Source: Druceiella hillmani
Taxonomy: Eukaryota > Arthropoda > Insecta > Lepidoptera > Hepialidae
DNA length: 64,000 nt
NCBI GenBank assembly: GCA_039881145.1
Contig: JAYKKI010000032.1
Span: 14,449,501 to 14,513,500, forward strand
Reading direction: 5' to 3'
Shown one piece after another: positions 34,665 to 45,945 of this stretch. The position numbers were made by a program, and so were the translations under genes. Position 1 is the stretch's first letter, and each line of letters starts with the position of its first letter. A model generated the notes under the pieces. That model saw only the letters and a program-made list of their open reading frames with translations, searched no databases and was not told the origin of the DNA.

Positions 34665-34880
34665 TAAGGTTCACATTAAAAGACAAAGACATCGTCCGCG
34701 CCTCACGTCACTAAGTGGCGCGCTGCTATTGGTCGACGTCGGTTGACAAATGGGCGACAAATTGACGCAGGCAGCCAATCAGAAGCGTCTTCCGATAGCG
34801 TGATGCGATAAGGAAGCTGAACGTTCATATTTGAAATGAATGAATGCGGTGTATTCATGTGATTATTCAGTTTAAATAAG
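34665..34880. promoter_or_regulatory. Island with opposed CCAAT boxes
   Basis: A GC-richer stretch with GCTATTGGTCGACGTC (inverted CCAAT, about 34726-34741) and GGCAGCCAATCAGAAG (CCAAT, about 34771-34786), followed by GATAAGGAAG. Paired CCAAT boxes in a CpG-containing island are promoter-like. No transcript or open frame can be tied to it. Confidence 0.3.
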
Positions 34881-36904
34881 GACAGTTTAAAGGATTAGCA
34901 AATAATGGTTTATTTGCTGCCATTGTGAGTTACCAGCATTTATGAATTTATATGGACGAGTATTTATTTAGCAAGGGAAAGTTTTCGTTTATAATCTTTT
35001 CCGTTTGAAAAAAATTTCGAAGTTAGATTCCGAAATATCGTTTCGCGTCGCGTTGTGTCGTCATTTCCTGTTACGAGACAAGAAATTTGTGCCTCTTAAT
35101 TAAGTAATTTAAGAATGTTGATAATTTTTCAAAATTTTGTCAAGAGTATGTACTACAAAAGTGTCTCCTCCATATGATTTTACTTACCTACACTTTAGTG
35201 GTATACATCTTTGAAGGTTGACCTAGAGAAAACTGGGTAAAATACCACTTAAATAAGAATATTTTTAGCTTACAATAGTTACCAATTTCTGTATAACATC
35301 CAACAAGATATACTCTTTATAGAATATTATCAAAATCGTCTTTCAGTTTCGGCATAAAACTATGGATATTTCGTCGTAAACTGTAAACTGAATCTATTTT
35401 TACAGAAAGCTCATCAAACGTTATATATGTGCATTAATATCACCCTATCCAACAGTTATTTGCAATTGATTGATGATGTCTGACTGTTCTATTCATCTGT
35501 TGATTACAACTGACTGATGAAGTCCAATAATTCTAATTAAGTGTTAATTACAATTGATCGATGGAGTTAGTAGTATTTTAGGAGTTAGTAGTTTTTTGTT
35601 TAAAATTAACTAATTTCTAATAAATTTTAATTTTTTGTTATTATTCGAATTCATCAAAATAGTACCTACATTAAACACGGAAATCGACGAAAGTATATAC
35701 CACATTCATAACAGCTATTCTCGATGACTCTATTAGACCTTGATGCATTGGTATTGAGAATAGCTATTATATACGTAGAGAGTTACAACCTTTTTAAAAT
35801 GGATCCTTCTCTTTTATTTGAAATTTAAAACTTAGTTTTATCTCTATATTAGCGACCCGCCTCGGCTTCGAACGGGTGCAATGTAGGTACTAATGTGGTG
35901 TAATTGAGAAGGGATTAATAATATTACTGTCATTTATGTGCCCCCGCCGCCCGCCACCGCCGCCGTCCGTATACGGCATCGGTATACTGATTTTTAATAC
36001 TGATTTTTGGTAATTTTAAATCATTGATATCTTATAAAATATTAATGATAATGATTTGCTGTAAAGAGCAGATTTTATCTACATTAAATGTCCAACGGAA
36101 CCAACTAAACAACTAAGTATTTAATTAAATAAAGATTAATATAATATTTATTATAATAACTTCGAAAGTATAACCCACAAAAAAATTAATAAAAATGGTC
36201 AGTGTAGATATCCGTAGGATATAGACAGATATGCTATCGCTGACTTTTTTGTAGATATTTTTAAAATACACAATTCCTTTGTAATATTTGATATATCGTT
36301 TAACATTTGATATATTTCGTAAAGTTTAGTCAGCGTTGGCAATTAAAGCGCCCAAAATTTTACTGTTTTATTACGAAATATTGACTTTTTTTTATTTCCT
36401 GTAAATATAACATAAATGTGTTACACATATAAACCTTCCTGAAGAAATTATCTGAATTATAGTGAAAACCGCATCAAAATCTGTTACGTAATTTAAACAA
36501 TCTAAGCTTACAGAGGGACAGATAGATGCGGGAAGCGATTTTGTTTTATACTATGTAAGGATTTGTTACATAATAGATTAAAAAGAATGAAATAAAAGTG
36601 TATCTCCATTAAATAAAATTTTAATGTACATTTAACTAGTAGTTTCGTATGATTCTGTTTCTTACTACATGAAACTCTTACAATTTCAGATTGGCCTTTG
36701 GTTGGTTTAGTGGTTCGGTTCATCTGTCTCAGCTTAACGGTTTCTACAATTTTAGACCCAAGTTTAGTATGGAGATCTCAATTAAAACGTAGCAAAATAT
36801 ATTTTTTTTAATGCAATTTCCCATACATGCAAAGTGACAGCCAAACATTTTAAGGGGCATCATTGGATAGTCTTTTAAAATAAAATTGATAATCCATTAA
36901 CCGT

Positions 36905-37300
36905 TTTTTCATTTTGAGCACCGTTTGCAAAATATTAAGCCTCATCAGTGAAACATTAAATTCCGTTTGCATAATATTAAGCCTCATTTTCAAAATATTA
37001 AGTCCCGTTGGCGAAATATTAAGCATCGTTTGCAAAATATTAAGCCCTATTAGTGAAAAATTAAATTCCGTTTGCACAATATTAAGCCCCATTTGCAAAA
37101 TTTAAGTCTCGTTGGCGAAATATTAAGCACCGTTTGCAAAATATTAAGCCCTATTAGTGAAACCTTAAATTCCGTTTGCATAATATTAAGCCTCATTTGC
37201 AAATTATTAAGCCTCATTTGTAAAATATTTAGCATCGTTTGTGAAATATTAAGCCCTATTCGAAAAATATTGATTCCGGTTTGGAAAGTATTAGTCTTCT
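36905..37300. repeat. 21-bp repeat in 105-bp higher-order array
   Basis: The basic unit is about 21 bp (CGTTTGCAAAATATTAAGCC). Five variants form a 105-bp higher-order unit that recurs at 36921, 37026 and 37130, then decays. Because 21 is a multiple of 3, open frames with 7-residue repeats (KILSPIS, LNILQTV types) appear on both strands. They are by-products of the repeat. Confidence 0.9.
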
Positions 37301-37935
37301 AAGTGACGTGCTATGTTATTTTTCTATCTATTTTTCCCTCTGATAACTCCTACAATTTTACCCTCAAATTTTTCAATCAAAGTTTAAATTAAATTATTTC
37401 ATTTAACTTACTCCAGTGATTTCAGAAAACTTCAATAATTATGGAACCCTACTTTCTGTTAGTTTATAAACGTATTATACTAGTTTCTTTTTAAATACGT
37501 TGAAATAATTAAAAAAAATATTCTACAATTACGGGTCGTGTCTAGAACTTAAAATTTGAATTTAATTTAATATTAATATAAATTTAAAATAATATAAGTT
37601 CTAGATTTTTCATATCATTGGCGTACTATTTACTTACTTTTGTCAAACTACTTTATAAAGAAACATGTTTATGTTAACAATTAGTATAAATAATTGTTAA
37701 CATAACTAAAACTTATAGTTTAATAATTTATATACATATGTATATGGGCTCGCTTCTTTTTTTCCTTTGAAAAACTTATAACAGTGTGTCCTTGATTTAT
37801 AGAATATTGAATATATTTGGCGTTAATTTTGTAGAAATTCATTATTCACAATTAAATGAAACTACGTGATGTAGTATTATTTCTACTTTCTTTAAGTTCT
37901 TTATCACGACCTAGGTTTCGTTATATTACAACATA

Positions 37936-38311
37936 TTATTATTTATTGTTATTTTTTATGAATAGTACGTATGGCGGACTTATTGCTTAATGAGCAATCT
38001 CTTTCAGTCAACCATAACAATTTGTATTGAAATGTAGTTGGTACTGTAAGAGATTTTACAATGAGAATTCTTCATAGCACATTAGACAAAAAAAATACAA
38101 AATTAAATAAAAATAGAAAACAAAATATTGTCATGATTTGGGATGGGACAGGCAGGAAAGGGCAAGTACACAAAGGAAAAGGTTTCAGGAGATGCAGAAC
38201 TTTTTCACTCGATCTTTGAAAATATTTAGAGACGACATTTGAGAAGTGACCTGTATTCAGAAATGTGATCATATTTTCTGAGGCCGAAGATATACCGAAT
38301 GCATAAATTTA
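37936..38311 (-). mobile_element. SINE/LINE 3'-tail insertion nested in palindromic copy B
   Basis: On the minus strand it shares its 3' half with the SINEs at 2732-2915 and 41304-41560, including GTAAAATCTCTTACAGTACC, GGTTGACTGAAAGAGATTGC and AATAAGTCCGCCATACG, ending in AATAAATAATAAT. The upstream part (38101-38311) has no tRNA-like head and looks like unrelated or LINE-derived sequence. It may be the LINE partner of the SINEs or a chimeric copy. Confidence 0.55.
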
Positions 38312-38340
38312 GGCTATTAGCAAAGATCTTTACTAATAGC

Positions 38341-38381
38341 CCACCTAAAGATGTAGTAATACAACGAAACCTAGGTCGTGG
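38341..38381 (+). ncRNA. Degenerate hammerhead-like motif, copy B
   Basis: Stem I CCAC/GTGG, GAAA, CCTAGG and GTC are intact. The core reads CTAAAGA, losing G5, and stem II pairs GTAGT with ACAAC imperfectly. Loss of G5 should abolish activity. Confidence 0.45.
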
Positions 38382-38589
38382 TAAAGAACTTAAAGAAAGT
38401 AGAAATAAGACCACATCACGTAGTTTCATTTAATTGTGAATTATAGAAGTTAGGTCTAAAATAAACCTATTCGTACCAATTTTATTAGAGCTTATTTTCA
38501 CATACGCATTTAAAAATCGTTTTTAGTTTTTAATGAATTCTTACATTAGACTATGCGAGAATATTTTGAATCTGATTCATCTATGACTA

Positions 38590-38735
38590 TTCTTCATCAT
38601 TTTATTTATTATTTTAAACTCTTCTCTTCTTCATCATTTTATTTATTATTATCTTCTTATTCTTCATCATTTTATTTATTATTTAAAATCTATTTTTTAT
38701 CATTTTATTTATTATTTTAAAATCAACTTCTTCAC
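38590..38735. repeat. TCTTCATCATTTTATTTATT tandem repeat, about 4 copies
   Basis: Imperfect units of about 30-45 bp, each containing ATCATTTTATTTATTATT. Confidence 0.9.
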
Positions 38736-39354
38736 CATCCTTTTAACTTCCTCGGTCAAATCATCTCAACGTTTGTTCGAGACTTTGGTTTTTAGAAATA
38801 TTACTGAGATATTTTAGAATTTAAAAACTGTATTCATTTTAAACTTACCTTTCGAGTTTGTTTTAATGATAGGAATGATATCTGTACAACACATAATACA
38901 TTACAACTTTTAAGGGATTTTATTCCTATGAACGTGAAATACTGTGACCACTGCAAATATGTATTATATTTCTCCAAAAAATAAAATATATGCATTATTT
39001 ATTGCAAAACAAAATTTATAAAACCCGTTTTTGGTTAGCTCGTTCATTACAGATTGTTTTAATATCGGAATACTAATTGTACAGTCCATAAATAAATTCA
39101 AATGTGCCAATATATATTTCATTATTCTACAGCTTAGGGTCACAAGAATCTGATTTGTTTTCGCGCAGGAACAAAATTTCAATCCGAAGGACGAATTACT
39201 TCTATTAAAAATATAGGTAAGTAAATTGAATATTACAGGGTTGTTCTGTATATATACAGTATAATTGTTTCTATTATGTCAATTGACATATTGGTCAACA
39301 TTACGTTCGGTTTAATACGACTTGATGTATTCCGTGTTTACTCCATTTACAGGC

Positions 39355-39495
39355 CTGCACTGGAAATTCGCGTCAGAGGGGCCGCGTGGTTACGCGGTTA
39401 TGTCCCCACCGTTACCCTGACGTACAGATGTCTAGGGATGGCCTCGAGCATGCGTGTGAATCGCCAGCGGGCTCCTGTTTTGGACACGAGTTAAA
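39355..39495 (+). repeat. Possible degenerate tRNA-derived SINE head
   Basis: GGCCGCGTGGTTACGCGGTT resembles an A box and GCGTGTGAATCGCCAG a weak B box, about 70 bp apart, in an otherwise isolated GC-rich 140-bp block. The B box deviates from GGTTCRANTCC and there is no clear 3' tail, so this is tentative. Confidence 0.25.
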
Positions 39496-39499
39496 ATAG

Positions 39500-40340
39500 G
39501 GATGGCGCATTCACTATGGTCGACAAAAATATTAATACAAAAAATACATCACAATGAATGGAACATCTTTGGAATTTATATTTTTCCCATTTTTATTGTT
39601 CATTTAAATATTTATTTTAGAAATATCCTGTGCAAAGGTTTATATTTATTATGTTTTACTCAGTCAGGTAAAAGCTTGAGCACTATTAGAAATTTCACGA
39701 TATATGGCTACATTAAAATTCTACATTTGGGTGAATTAGTAAGTTTCAACGTTTTGCTATTTATATCGCGTATTATTACGAGTACTTTCGTAAAAAAAAT
39801 CGGCGCCACATTTTTTTTACTAGGTTTCTTTGACAGTTTTTTTGGATAATTTGGGAGATGACTAAAATGTTAGGCAGTAGGCATAAAGTGATCGAAATAT
39901 TTCATTTGAACTCCATTCAGATTTAATAGTTCCACAGTGTCTAAATTCAAAATGTAACAGGTATTTACCTACGCTTCTGAATCAGAAAAGTTTTTTTTTA
40001 ACTGTTTACAGCTTTGTATTTATAATAATAATACAAAAAAAAATAATTTCCAGAATGTCGTTAAAGGTGACTAAACTAATTGTAGTAATAGAGAAGCTTA
40101 AGACGTTTTCACGGGTAACTTGAGGCCTTATTTAGCACACCTTAAGTATTATTTGTTAACAAAAATAATATATCGTAATATTTAACCTACAAAATATCAA
40201 AAACAGTTCTCACTATCAGGCAGATACTCGTTAATGTATTTATTATTTCAATGAGTGCTTCCTGAAATGAAATTCAGTAAGTGCTTAATCTTAAATTTCT
40301 ACTTTATTCAATACCTTTTCATTAGGTACAAAGAAAAACA
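39500..40340. other. AT-rich DNA, nothing recognised
   Basis: The open frame 39502-39849 on the plus strand is long for the region but hydrophobic, AT-driven and without domain signature. Confidence 0.35.
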
Positions 40341-40345
40341 AATAT

Positions 40346-40371
40346 GCACGCACACACACACACACACACAC
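40346..40371. repeat. (CA)n microsatellite
   Basis: About 13 CA units with one CG interruption near the start. Confidence 0.95.
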
Positions 40372-40650
40372 CTTATTTTCTGATACAGAAATGTCGGTAC
40401 TAAATCGTAAATATTTTTGTATCAAACAATTTTGCAATAGGTGAGACAAAAGAAGCAATAATAAATATTGAAAATTTTATGGCACTTTATACAAATAAAC
40501 TCTATTAGGAATGAAGACTTGGACTAATAAAAAGACCATCGAATGATCTTTTTACATAATTCTGCATCACCTTTGGGTTTGGTTTATTTTATTTTTTAAT
40601 ATTTCCAAGTTTGAAATACTTATTGACTTAAAACAAAACAAAAAAAAAAA

Positions 40651-40670
40651 AATATATATATATATATATA

Positions 40671-40710
<40 letters not shown>
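40651..40710. repeat. Compound (TA)n(TG)n microsatellite
   Basis: A TA tract passing into TG repeats. Confidence 0.95.
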
Positions 40711-40711
<1 letters not shown>

Positions 40712-41166
40712 ACACAGATATCTAGATATTAAACGTATTAAATACCCATAATAACAAGTTATCTATATCATGCACGTTTTTGTTAACAGATATATATATA
40801 TTTCTAGTGAGTATTTCTATAAATTGAATCCAGTCAGCGCTTAATTTTAAATTTCACTTTTTATAATGCCTCTTTATCACTTGTCAAGAGTCTCTTTTTG
40901 GTGAAACACAATACGGAAATCGGATGAATTTTCCAGCAATGAAGCTGTCTATCTTAATGTACTTATGTACATTTTTCAAATGTTATTTAATATAATTCTT
41001 TGAGATATAGACATGATAATAAAAGCATTGTTTAAACTGTTCTAAGCAGGAGTCCGACCCATGTTCTTTAACTACCTGCCACAATTAAGTTTAATTGAAT
41101 ATACAAACCCGGCTTCCGCTATTGTGTTTGAAACATATAAATGCTGTTGGATATTCCTAAGAGTTA

Positions 41167-41279
41167 ATCTTTGCTAATAGCTCACCTGAAGATGTTGTAA
41201 TACAACGAAAGCCAGGTCGCGGTAAAGAACTTAAAGACAGTACAAATAATACTACATCACGTAGTTTCATTTAATTGTG
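41167..41279 (+). mobile_element. Palindromic hammerhead-bearing element, copy C (half, right arm only)
   Basis: Starts in the spacer (ATCTTTGCTAATAGCTCACC) and runs to the arm end (TTTCATTTAATTG). No left arm or unique flank is present. The motif at 41182-41222 keeps CTGAAGA, stem II and GAAA. The base after GAAA is G instead of C, stem III reads GCCAGG, and stem I has GCGG against TCAC, so it is degenerate. A SINE begins about 25 bp downstream. Confidence 0.75.
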
Positions 41280-41303
41280 CATTTTGAATATTCATGTTGA
41301 TAC

Positions 41304-41560
41304 TATTATTTATTTATTTGTCAACGTTTATGCATAATACATATGACATACTTATTACTACACGAGCAATCTTTTCCAGTCAACCATACTAGTTGGTACT
41401 GAAATTTAGTCGGTAGACTGTAAGAAATTTTACAATGAAAATTATTTATAGGACCTACATTAGACAAACAAAATTATGGTGTTATACTTTATATACAAGT
41501 ATCGAAATTCGACTTACGTCATGTTCAGTCATAAGGGCTTTACCACTGCGCTAAGCAGTG
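41304..41560 (-). mobile_element. tRNA-derived SINE, full-length-like
   Basis: On the minus strand it has the A box TAGCGCAGTGGTA (41541-41553), a weak B box (AGTCGAATTTCGATAC near 41503-41518), then a body with GTAAAATTTCTTACAGTCTA, GGTTGACTGGAAAAGATTGC and TAGTAATAAGTATGTCATAT, and a 3' tail of AAATAAATAAATAA (41306-41319). Body and tail match the SINE at 2732-2915 and the insertion at 37936-38101. Confidence 0.65.
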
Positions 41561-42027
41561 ACGAAATAAATGTATACTTATTAACACTGCCGCTTTTCAT
41601 TCGGTCACACGAGGCCTAGCGCCGACTATAACCGATGTCGAACCATACAGATATACCGCCGAGAATACCTAAAGCGAGTTACGCTTGGCGTGAAGTGAAA
41701 TCGCAAATCTTTTCCCATTAAACAATTTTGTACTAGGTGAGCCAAAAGAAGTTTTCACTTTAATAATACATATTGAAATATATTATGGCACTCCATACAA
41801 ATAAACTCGGTTAGAAATAAAGACTTGCAGTGATTAGAGAAGACCAATGAATGCTCTTAGTATATAATTTTATTTTGGCTTTGACTTTGGTTTATGTTAT
41901 TTTTTTTTTAATATTTTCAAGATTAAAATACTTATTTGACTTAAAGTGCCAAATTTGGATTGATTGAAAATTAATTTTAATGTATTGCTTGCGGTGATTT
42001 ATGTGTGGTGCTACTTTATTTCGACGC

Positions 42028-42075
42028 ATGCAAGTATTCTGTAGTTACACACGTGCAAGTATTCTGTAGTTAACA
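42028..42075. repeat. Short direct duplication GCAAGTATTCTGTAGTTA
   Basis: Two copies about 27 bp apart. Confidence 0.9.
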
Positions 42076-42477
42076 TCTGTTTTCGTGAGTTTTCTTTATA
42101 TTTTCTTCCTTTCACCTCTTTATAATAACATTGTTTCGTTAAACGTTTGTCATAAAGTGTTTCGTATTTAAGAACAAAACTTGTTTGTATCACTTTATAA
42201 ATCTACGAGCACCGCGTTTCTTAGAGTTGACAACCCTATTCTGTTCGTTATAAACATACCTACTATTATTATGGATTTTTATTCCAACGAGTACCTACAC
42301 ACAGGGCAAACTCATACCCGAGGGCATGTGCGTTACCGACTTTTAATGCGGGGATGTTACGTATTGTATTTCTGCGCTTACGTACATATTTTGATAACAT
42401 ATTAAACAGCTACATAGGCGCTTATAAAAGTGATGGGATTTACCTAGGTGGAAGTAGAAATGGTTTATGTTACATGA

Positions 42478-42545
42478 TATGACGCGGGACTTCGTCCCCG
42501 TGGATATGTTCGTATTACACGGGCGAGAATATCTTCAAATTTATT
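42478..42545 (+). repeat. Interspersed repeat fragment with GACTTCGTCCCCGTGG
   Basis: CGGGACTTCGTCCCCGTGGA matches a block (ACTTCGTCCGCGTGG type) that I recall from abundant moth retrotransposon repeats. Only a short fragment is recognisable. Confidence 0.4.
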
Positions 42546-43344
42546 TGATATTTGGGATAATCATTAATGCAAACTTCAGCTAAGTATCTATAAAAATACA
42601 GAATGTTTTTTTATGGAATATATTATAGAGTTTGATAGGATTTTTTTAGTGCCACCTTATATTAAATAGACGTAGTTTACGCAAATAAAAACGCGGTATT
42701 TGGTGTCATTACAATTGATGTCGGGTGAAAATGGACTTTTCAATTTCCAATCTCAATCCATGGATTTTCTATCTAAAGTAGCTATAGCTAAGTATTCTAA
42801 AGTAGGTTATGCTCGTTAACAATTTCCGTATTTCCGTGCTTTATTTGTACTGCTGTTTTATTGGGCGTATTTCAATTATTTGGTCCACGTTCAAAAGGGA
42901 TAAGGGAAATCGCGTCGCAAGGTTTTTTGATTACATAATTGCTGTATTATTTCACAAGGATGCTGCTGCATATTATCCTAATTTTTTCTTTGTTATTGTA
43001 AGTATAATGTCTTATTTAATTCTATTTACCTATTTGCTATATTCTTGCATGTTTACTATTCTTCGATAAGAAATCTGTCGCATTTTCTTTTAATTACCTA
43101 CTCGCTATACAATAGATATGAGAATACTATCGTGCGTTCTTCTAATTCCCTACTTGCTATAGGGTTTTATAAGAAATATGTCATTACCTCCTACATATGT
43201 TTCTGGAAAAGTACTGGAAACGTAACTATAAATTAATGAGCATCGAGCATCAGTTAAAATGTTTTTATCCCATACTATATTTTATTTCCGTTATTTCAGT
43301 AAAATAAAACATAAAATTTATCTTAACTATAATAATAAACATAG

Positions 43345-43611
43345 ACAATTAAATGAAACTACGTGATGTAGTATTATTTGTACTTTCTTTAAGTTTTTTA
43401 CCACGACCTAGGTTTCATTGTATTACAACATCTTCAGGTGGGCTATTAGCAAAGATGATATCTTTGCTAATAGCCCTCTTGAAAATGTTGTAATACAGCG
43501 AAATCTAGGTCGTGGTAAAGAACTTAAAGAAAGAAATAATACTACATCACGTAGTTTCATTTAATTATGAATAATGAATTTCTACAAAATTAATGCCAAA
43601 TATATTCAATA
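43345..43611 (-). mobile_element. Palindromic hammerhead-bearing element, copy D
   Basis: The left arm (43345-43453), spacer, right arm (43461-43567) and unique flank (43568-43611) are arranged in reverse orientation relative to copy A. The minus-strand motif in the left arm (43401-43441) keeps all core bases. The plus-strand motif in the right arm has C3 to T and G8 to A. Confidence 0.8.
43401..43441 (-). ncRNA. Hammerhead ribozyme-like motif, copy D, minus strand
   Basis: Relative to copy A only one base differs: C to T at position 11.1, giving a G-U pair at the base of stem II. Core CTGAAGA and GAAA, stem III CCTAGG, the GTC triplet and stem I CCAC/GTGG are intact. Confidence 0.45.
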
Positions 43612-44532
43612 AATATAGAATTTTAATACTTAATAACTCACGTAAAACCCTAAGGATTTTTCGTATTTAAGAACTTTCCTCTGATAAAGGACATCAACGC
43701 GGTCCGATAACTGTTTCAATTTAATATCGTGACGGCCTAAATATCATGTAACTAATAACTCACACATTAACCCCGAAAAAGATACACGCCGAAAGAATGT
43801 CCTAAAAAAATATATCTTTTTTAATCTTTAACATTAGGCAAATGTAAAAAAAACGTAAAGACAAAAATATTTATTCATTAAAATACTTAGTCGTAGTGAA
43901 AAGATTGAAGTCTTAGTTAGTCTGAAAACACTTAGTCATAGTGATAATCGAACATGAAAAATTATATTAGTCTCTTCTTGGGCAGGTGATGCTTCTCATT
44001 ACCATAATACATATATTAGTAAGCATCATGACTTTGTTTTGAGTTCAAATCAACTCTTGTTATTTTCCTGTTGTAAAAAATAGTTTAAAATCATTAGTTT
44101 TTAAGAGTCGTTGATTAAAGGTTGTTAAAGATGGATCCTAATCTATTAATAAGACGTTGGCTATGTTAGTAATTATATTACTTTTTGTTATTTGTTTAAA
44201 GGTAATATTTTCCAATGAAAATTCTAATTTTGTTTTGTACTCCTAACATAGATTCATAATTTATTGCGCTACCGTTCGTACTGGTAAAATTACGAAATCT
44301 ACGATATTTTAACCAAGCTAATGTTAAAAATGTTTTGGTAACTTGCAGTAATGATCGGTACAGTTTGCTACTTCTGGTTTTGATGGTATCTCTATAATCC
44401 AATGATTAAGTAAATATTTATGTCATATTTTTATTAAAATAGGTATGTTATACCCGTGTATTATACTTGCGTACATCGGCGTTTCTTTTTTTTCAAATGG
44501 CATATTAATGGAAAGAGCAAATTGTACGAATT

Positions 44533-44585
<53 letters not shown>

Positions 44586-44622
44586 ATGTGTATGTATATA
44601 TATGTACAAATATATATATTTA
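44533..44622. repeat. Compound (TA)n(TG)n microsatellite
   Basis: TA tract, TGTGTGTGTGTATG tract, then a further TA-rich run. Confidence 0.95.
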
Positions 44623-44929
44623 TATAGCAATTTTAAACATCATACTAGATCTGGTATTTTACGAAAAATCGGAATGCACAGCCGATGAATGTTTTTTAAG
44701 AAGGAAAATTTGTAACAAACCTTCGTTTTATTAATATAGCAAATGATTAATTAACGCAAATGTAGATAAGATGACTTTACAAAAATTTATGTGAAACACT
44801 TAACGTTATATAACGTCAAAACTTCGAAAAGTAAGAAGTTTGACATTTGCATGATGCAGGAAAGAAAGCTACAAAGCAACTGCGACTCACGATCCAATTC
44901 GCAGACCTCAACTCCTATATAGTATTAAA

Positions 44930-45070
44930 TATACCCTCTCCCTTCCTTTAGGCCCCTTCGTCTCTCTTCGCCCCGCGGCGGGGGTAACCGCCCCCCGTGT
45001 GTCAGTCGCACACCCCCAATACGGGTCACTGTGCCACGGGGGTCGGCCCGTGATTGCAGACCTCGTTTAC
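44930..45070. repeat. GC-rich block, probably a repeat fragment
   Basis: CCCCGCGGCGGGGGTAACCG, then CACCCCCAATACGGGTCACT and CCACGGGGGTCGGCCCGTGA, is strikingly GC-rich with abrupt edges. The minus-strand frame 44925-45131 is Arg/Pro-rich and unrecognised. Abrupt boundaries favour an inserted retrotransposon fragment over a conserved element, but the family could not be named. Confidence 0.3.
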
Positions 45071-45364
45071 TGTGTGGGCTTAGAGTTTGATGGTGTTTTA
45101 GTTGACGATTTATTTGGTATGTTATATTCACTTTAATATACGTACAATATCAGTAGGTATGACATGAAAACTCGGATGGTGTGAGCAGAAGCGACTCGTT
45201 CTAAGGAGCGCTGGTACAGTGAACTCCCACAAAAAATATTAAGAAAAGTATAATGTATGAACCACTTATATATTTACGTATGCTAGTATTTATTTTTATT
45301 ACTTTTAAAAGATAAGTGTATTTTTTTTCAATCATTATTAATTTAACTGTGAGAGAAACTTAAA

Positions 45365-45945
45365 ATTCTCAGTGAGTGGAGCGCACAGACAGACGCTCCT
45401 ATGGACGAAAGTGTAAATTCAATGAGAGTGAAAAAGAGAGTTCGCTGTCTGCCTAGCACGTGAGACAAAAGAATTGTATGATAAATTAGACAAATTTGAA
45501 GCGGTGATCTTATGACTTATGTCACAATGCGCATGCGCGACTATATTACCCGACTATATTAGTCGTGCATCTTTCTCTCTTACTCAAATATTGCCAGTGT
45601 CATGTAAACAAAACAAATATATTTTTACAAATATGTCGGTGTTAATACTTATTGCAATTTGCAATTATTTTCTCTAATTAATATTTCATAGATTTGTTGT
45701 ATTTTTAGCATTCTTGTATGTTTAAAATGGAAGAATATATCTAATGTTCGAATTATATAAAACGTGAAAAGACTTTTAAAAAAAGACTGAAAATAAAACC
45801 AAAGGGGTCACCACGACATCAAATTGATTTATCTGAAAAATGTTGTTCCAAAACAAAAACGTACACTCATGTTTTTAAAAATGAACGGTACGATAAAACG
45901 CCGTGGTTATGTGATTGTGAAGAAATTAATAAGTTGTCCTGTTAA
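45365..45945 (+). mobile_element. hAT-like transposon remnant
   Basis: Begins CAGTGAGTGGAGCGCACAGA, consistent with the CAGTG-type start of hAT inverted ends. It passes through an upstream region with a GCGCATGCGC palindrome (45530-45539) and leads into the broken zinc-finger frame at 45727-45945. No matching right end was found, so the 3' part is lost or decayed. Confidence 0.45.
45727..45945 (+). pseudogene. hAT-type transposase N-terminal zinc-finger remnant
   Basis: Read from the ATG at 45727 there is one in-frame stop after five codons. The frame is then open as a lysine-rich stretch leading to RYDKTPWLCDCEEINKLSC and a TAA at 45943-45945. The pattern W-L-x-x-C-x-x-x-x-K-L-x-C is the signature of TTF-type/ZMYM-like zinc fingers found before the DUF4371 and hAT dimerisation domains of many transposases. 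Only the first part of the finger is present; the rest of the transposase is absent. It is a dead fragment. Confidence 0.6.

Larger units (their letters stand above)
37804..38440 (+). mobile_element. Palindromic hammerhead-bearing element, copy B, split by an insertion
   Basis: The unique flank plus left arm (37804-37935) runs up to ACAACAT in the middle of the hammerhead. A 376-bp foreign segment follows (37936-38311). The spacer and right arm (38312-38440) then resume with GGCTATTAGCAAAGATC. About ten bases of the palindrome are missing at the junction. The right-arm hammerhead (38341-38381) has CTAAAGA instead of CTGAAGA (G5 to A) and a stem II mismatch. Confidence 0.8.

Noticed and set aside
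36850..37302. Four overlapping frames resembling coiled-coil proteins on both strands
   Set aside because: The 21-bp repeat explains open frames on both strands at once; there is no start context or domain.
39502..39849. 115-codon hydrophobic open frame as a membrane protein
   Set aside because: Phe/Ile/Leu richness follows from T-rich DNA; no family pattern.
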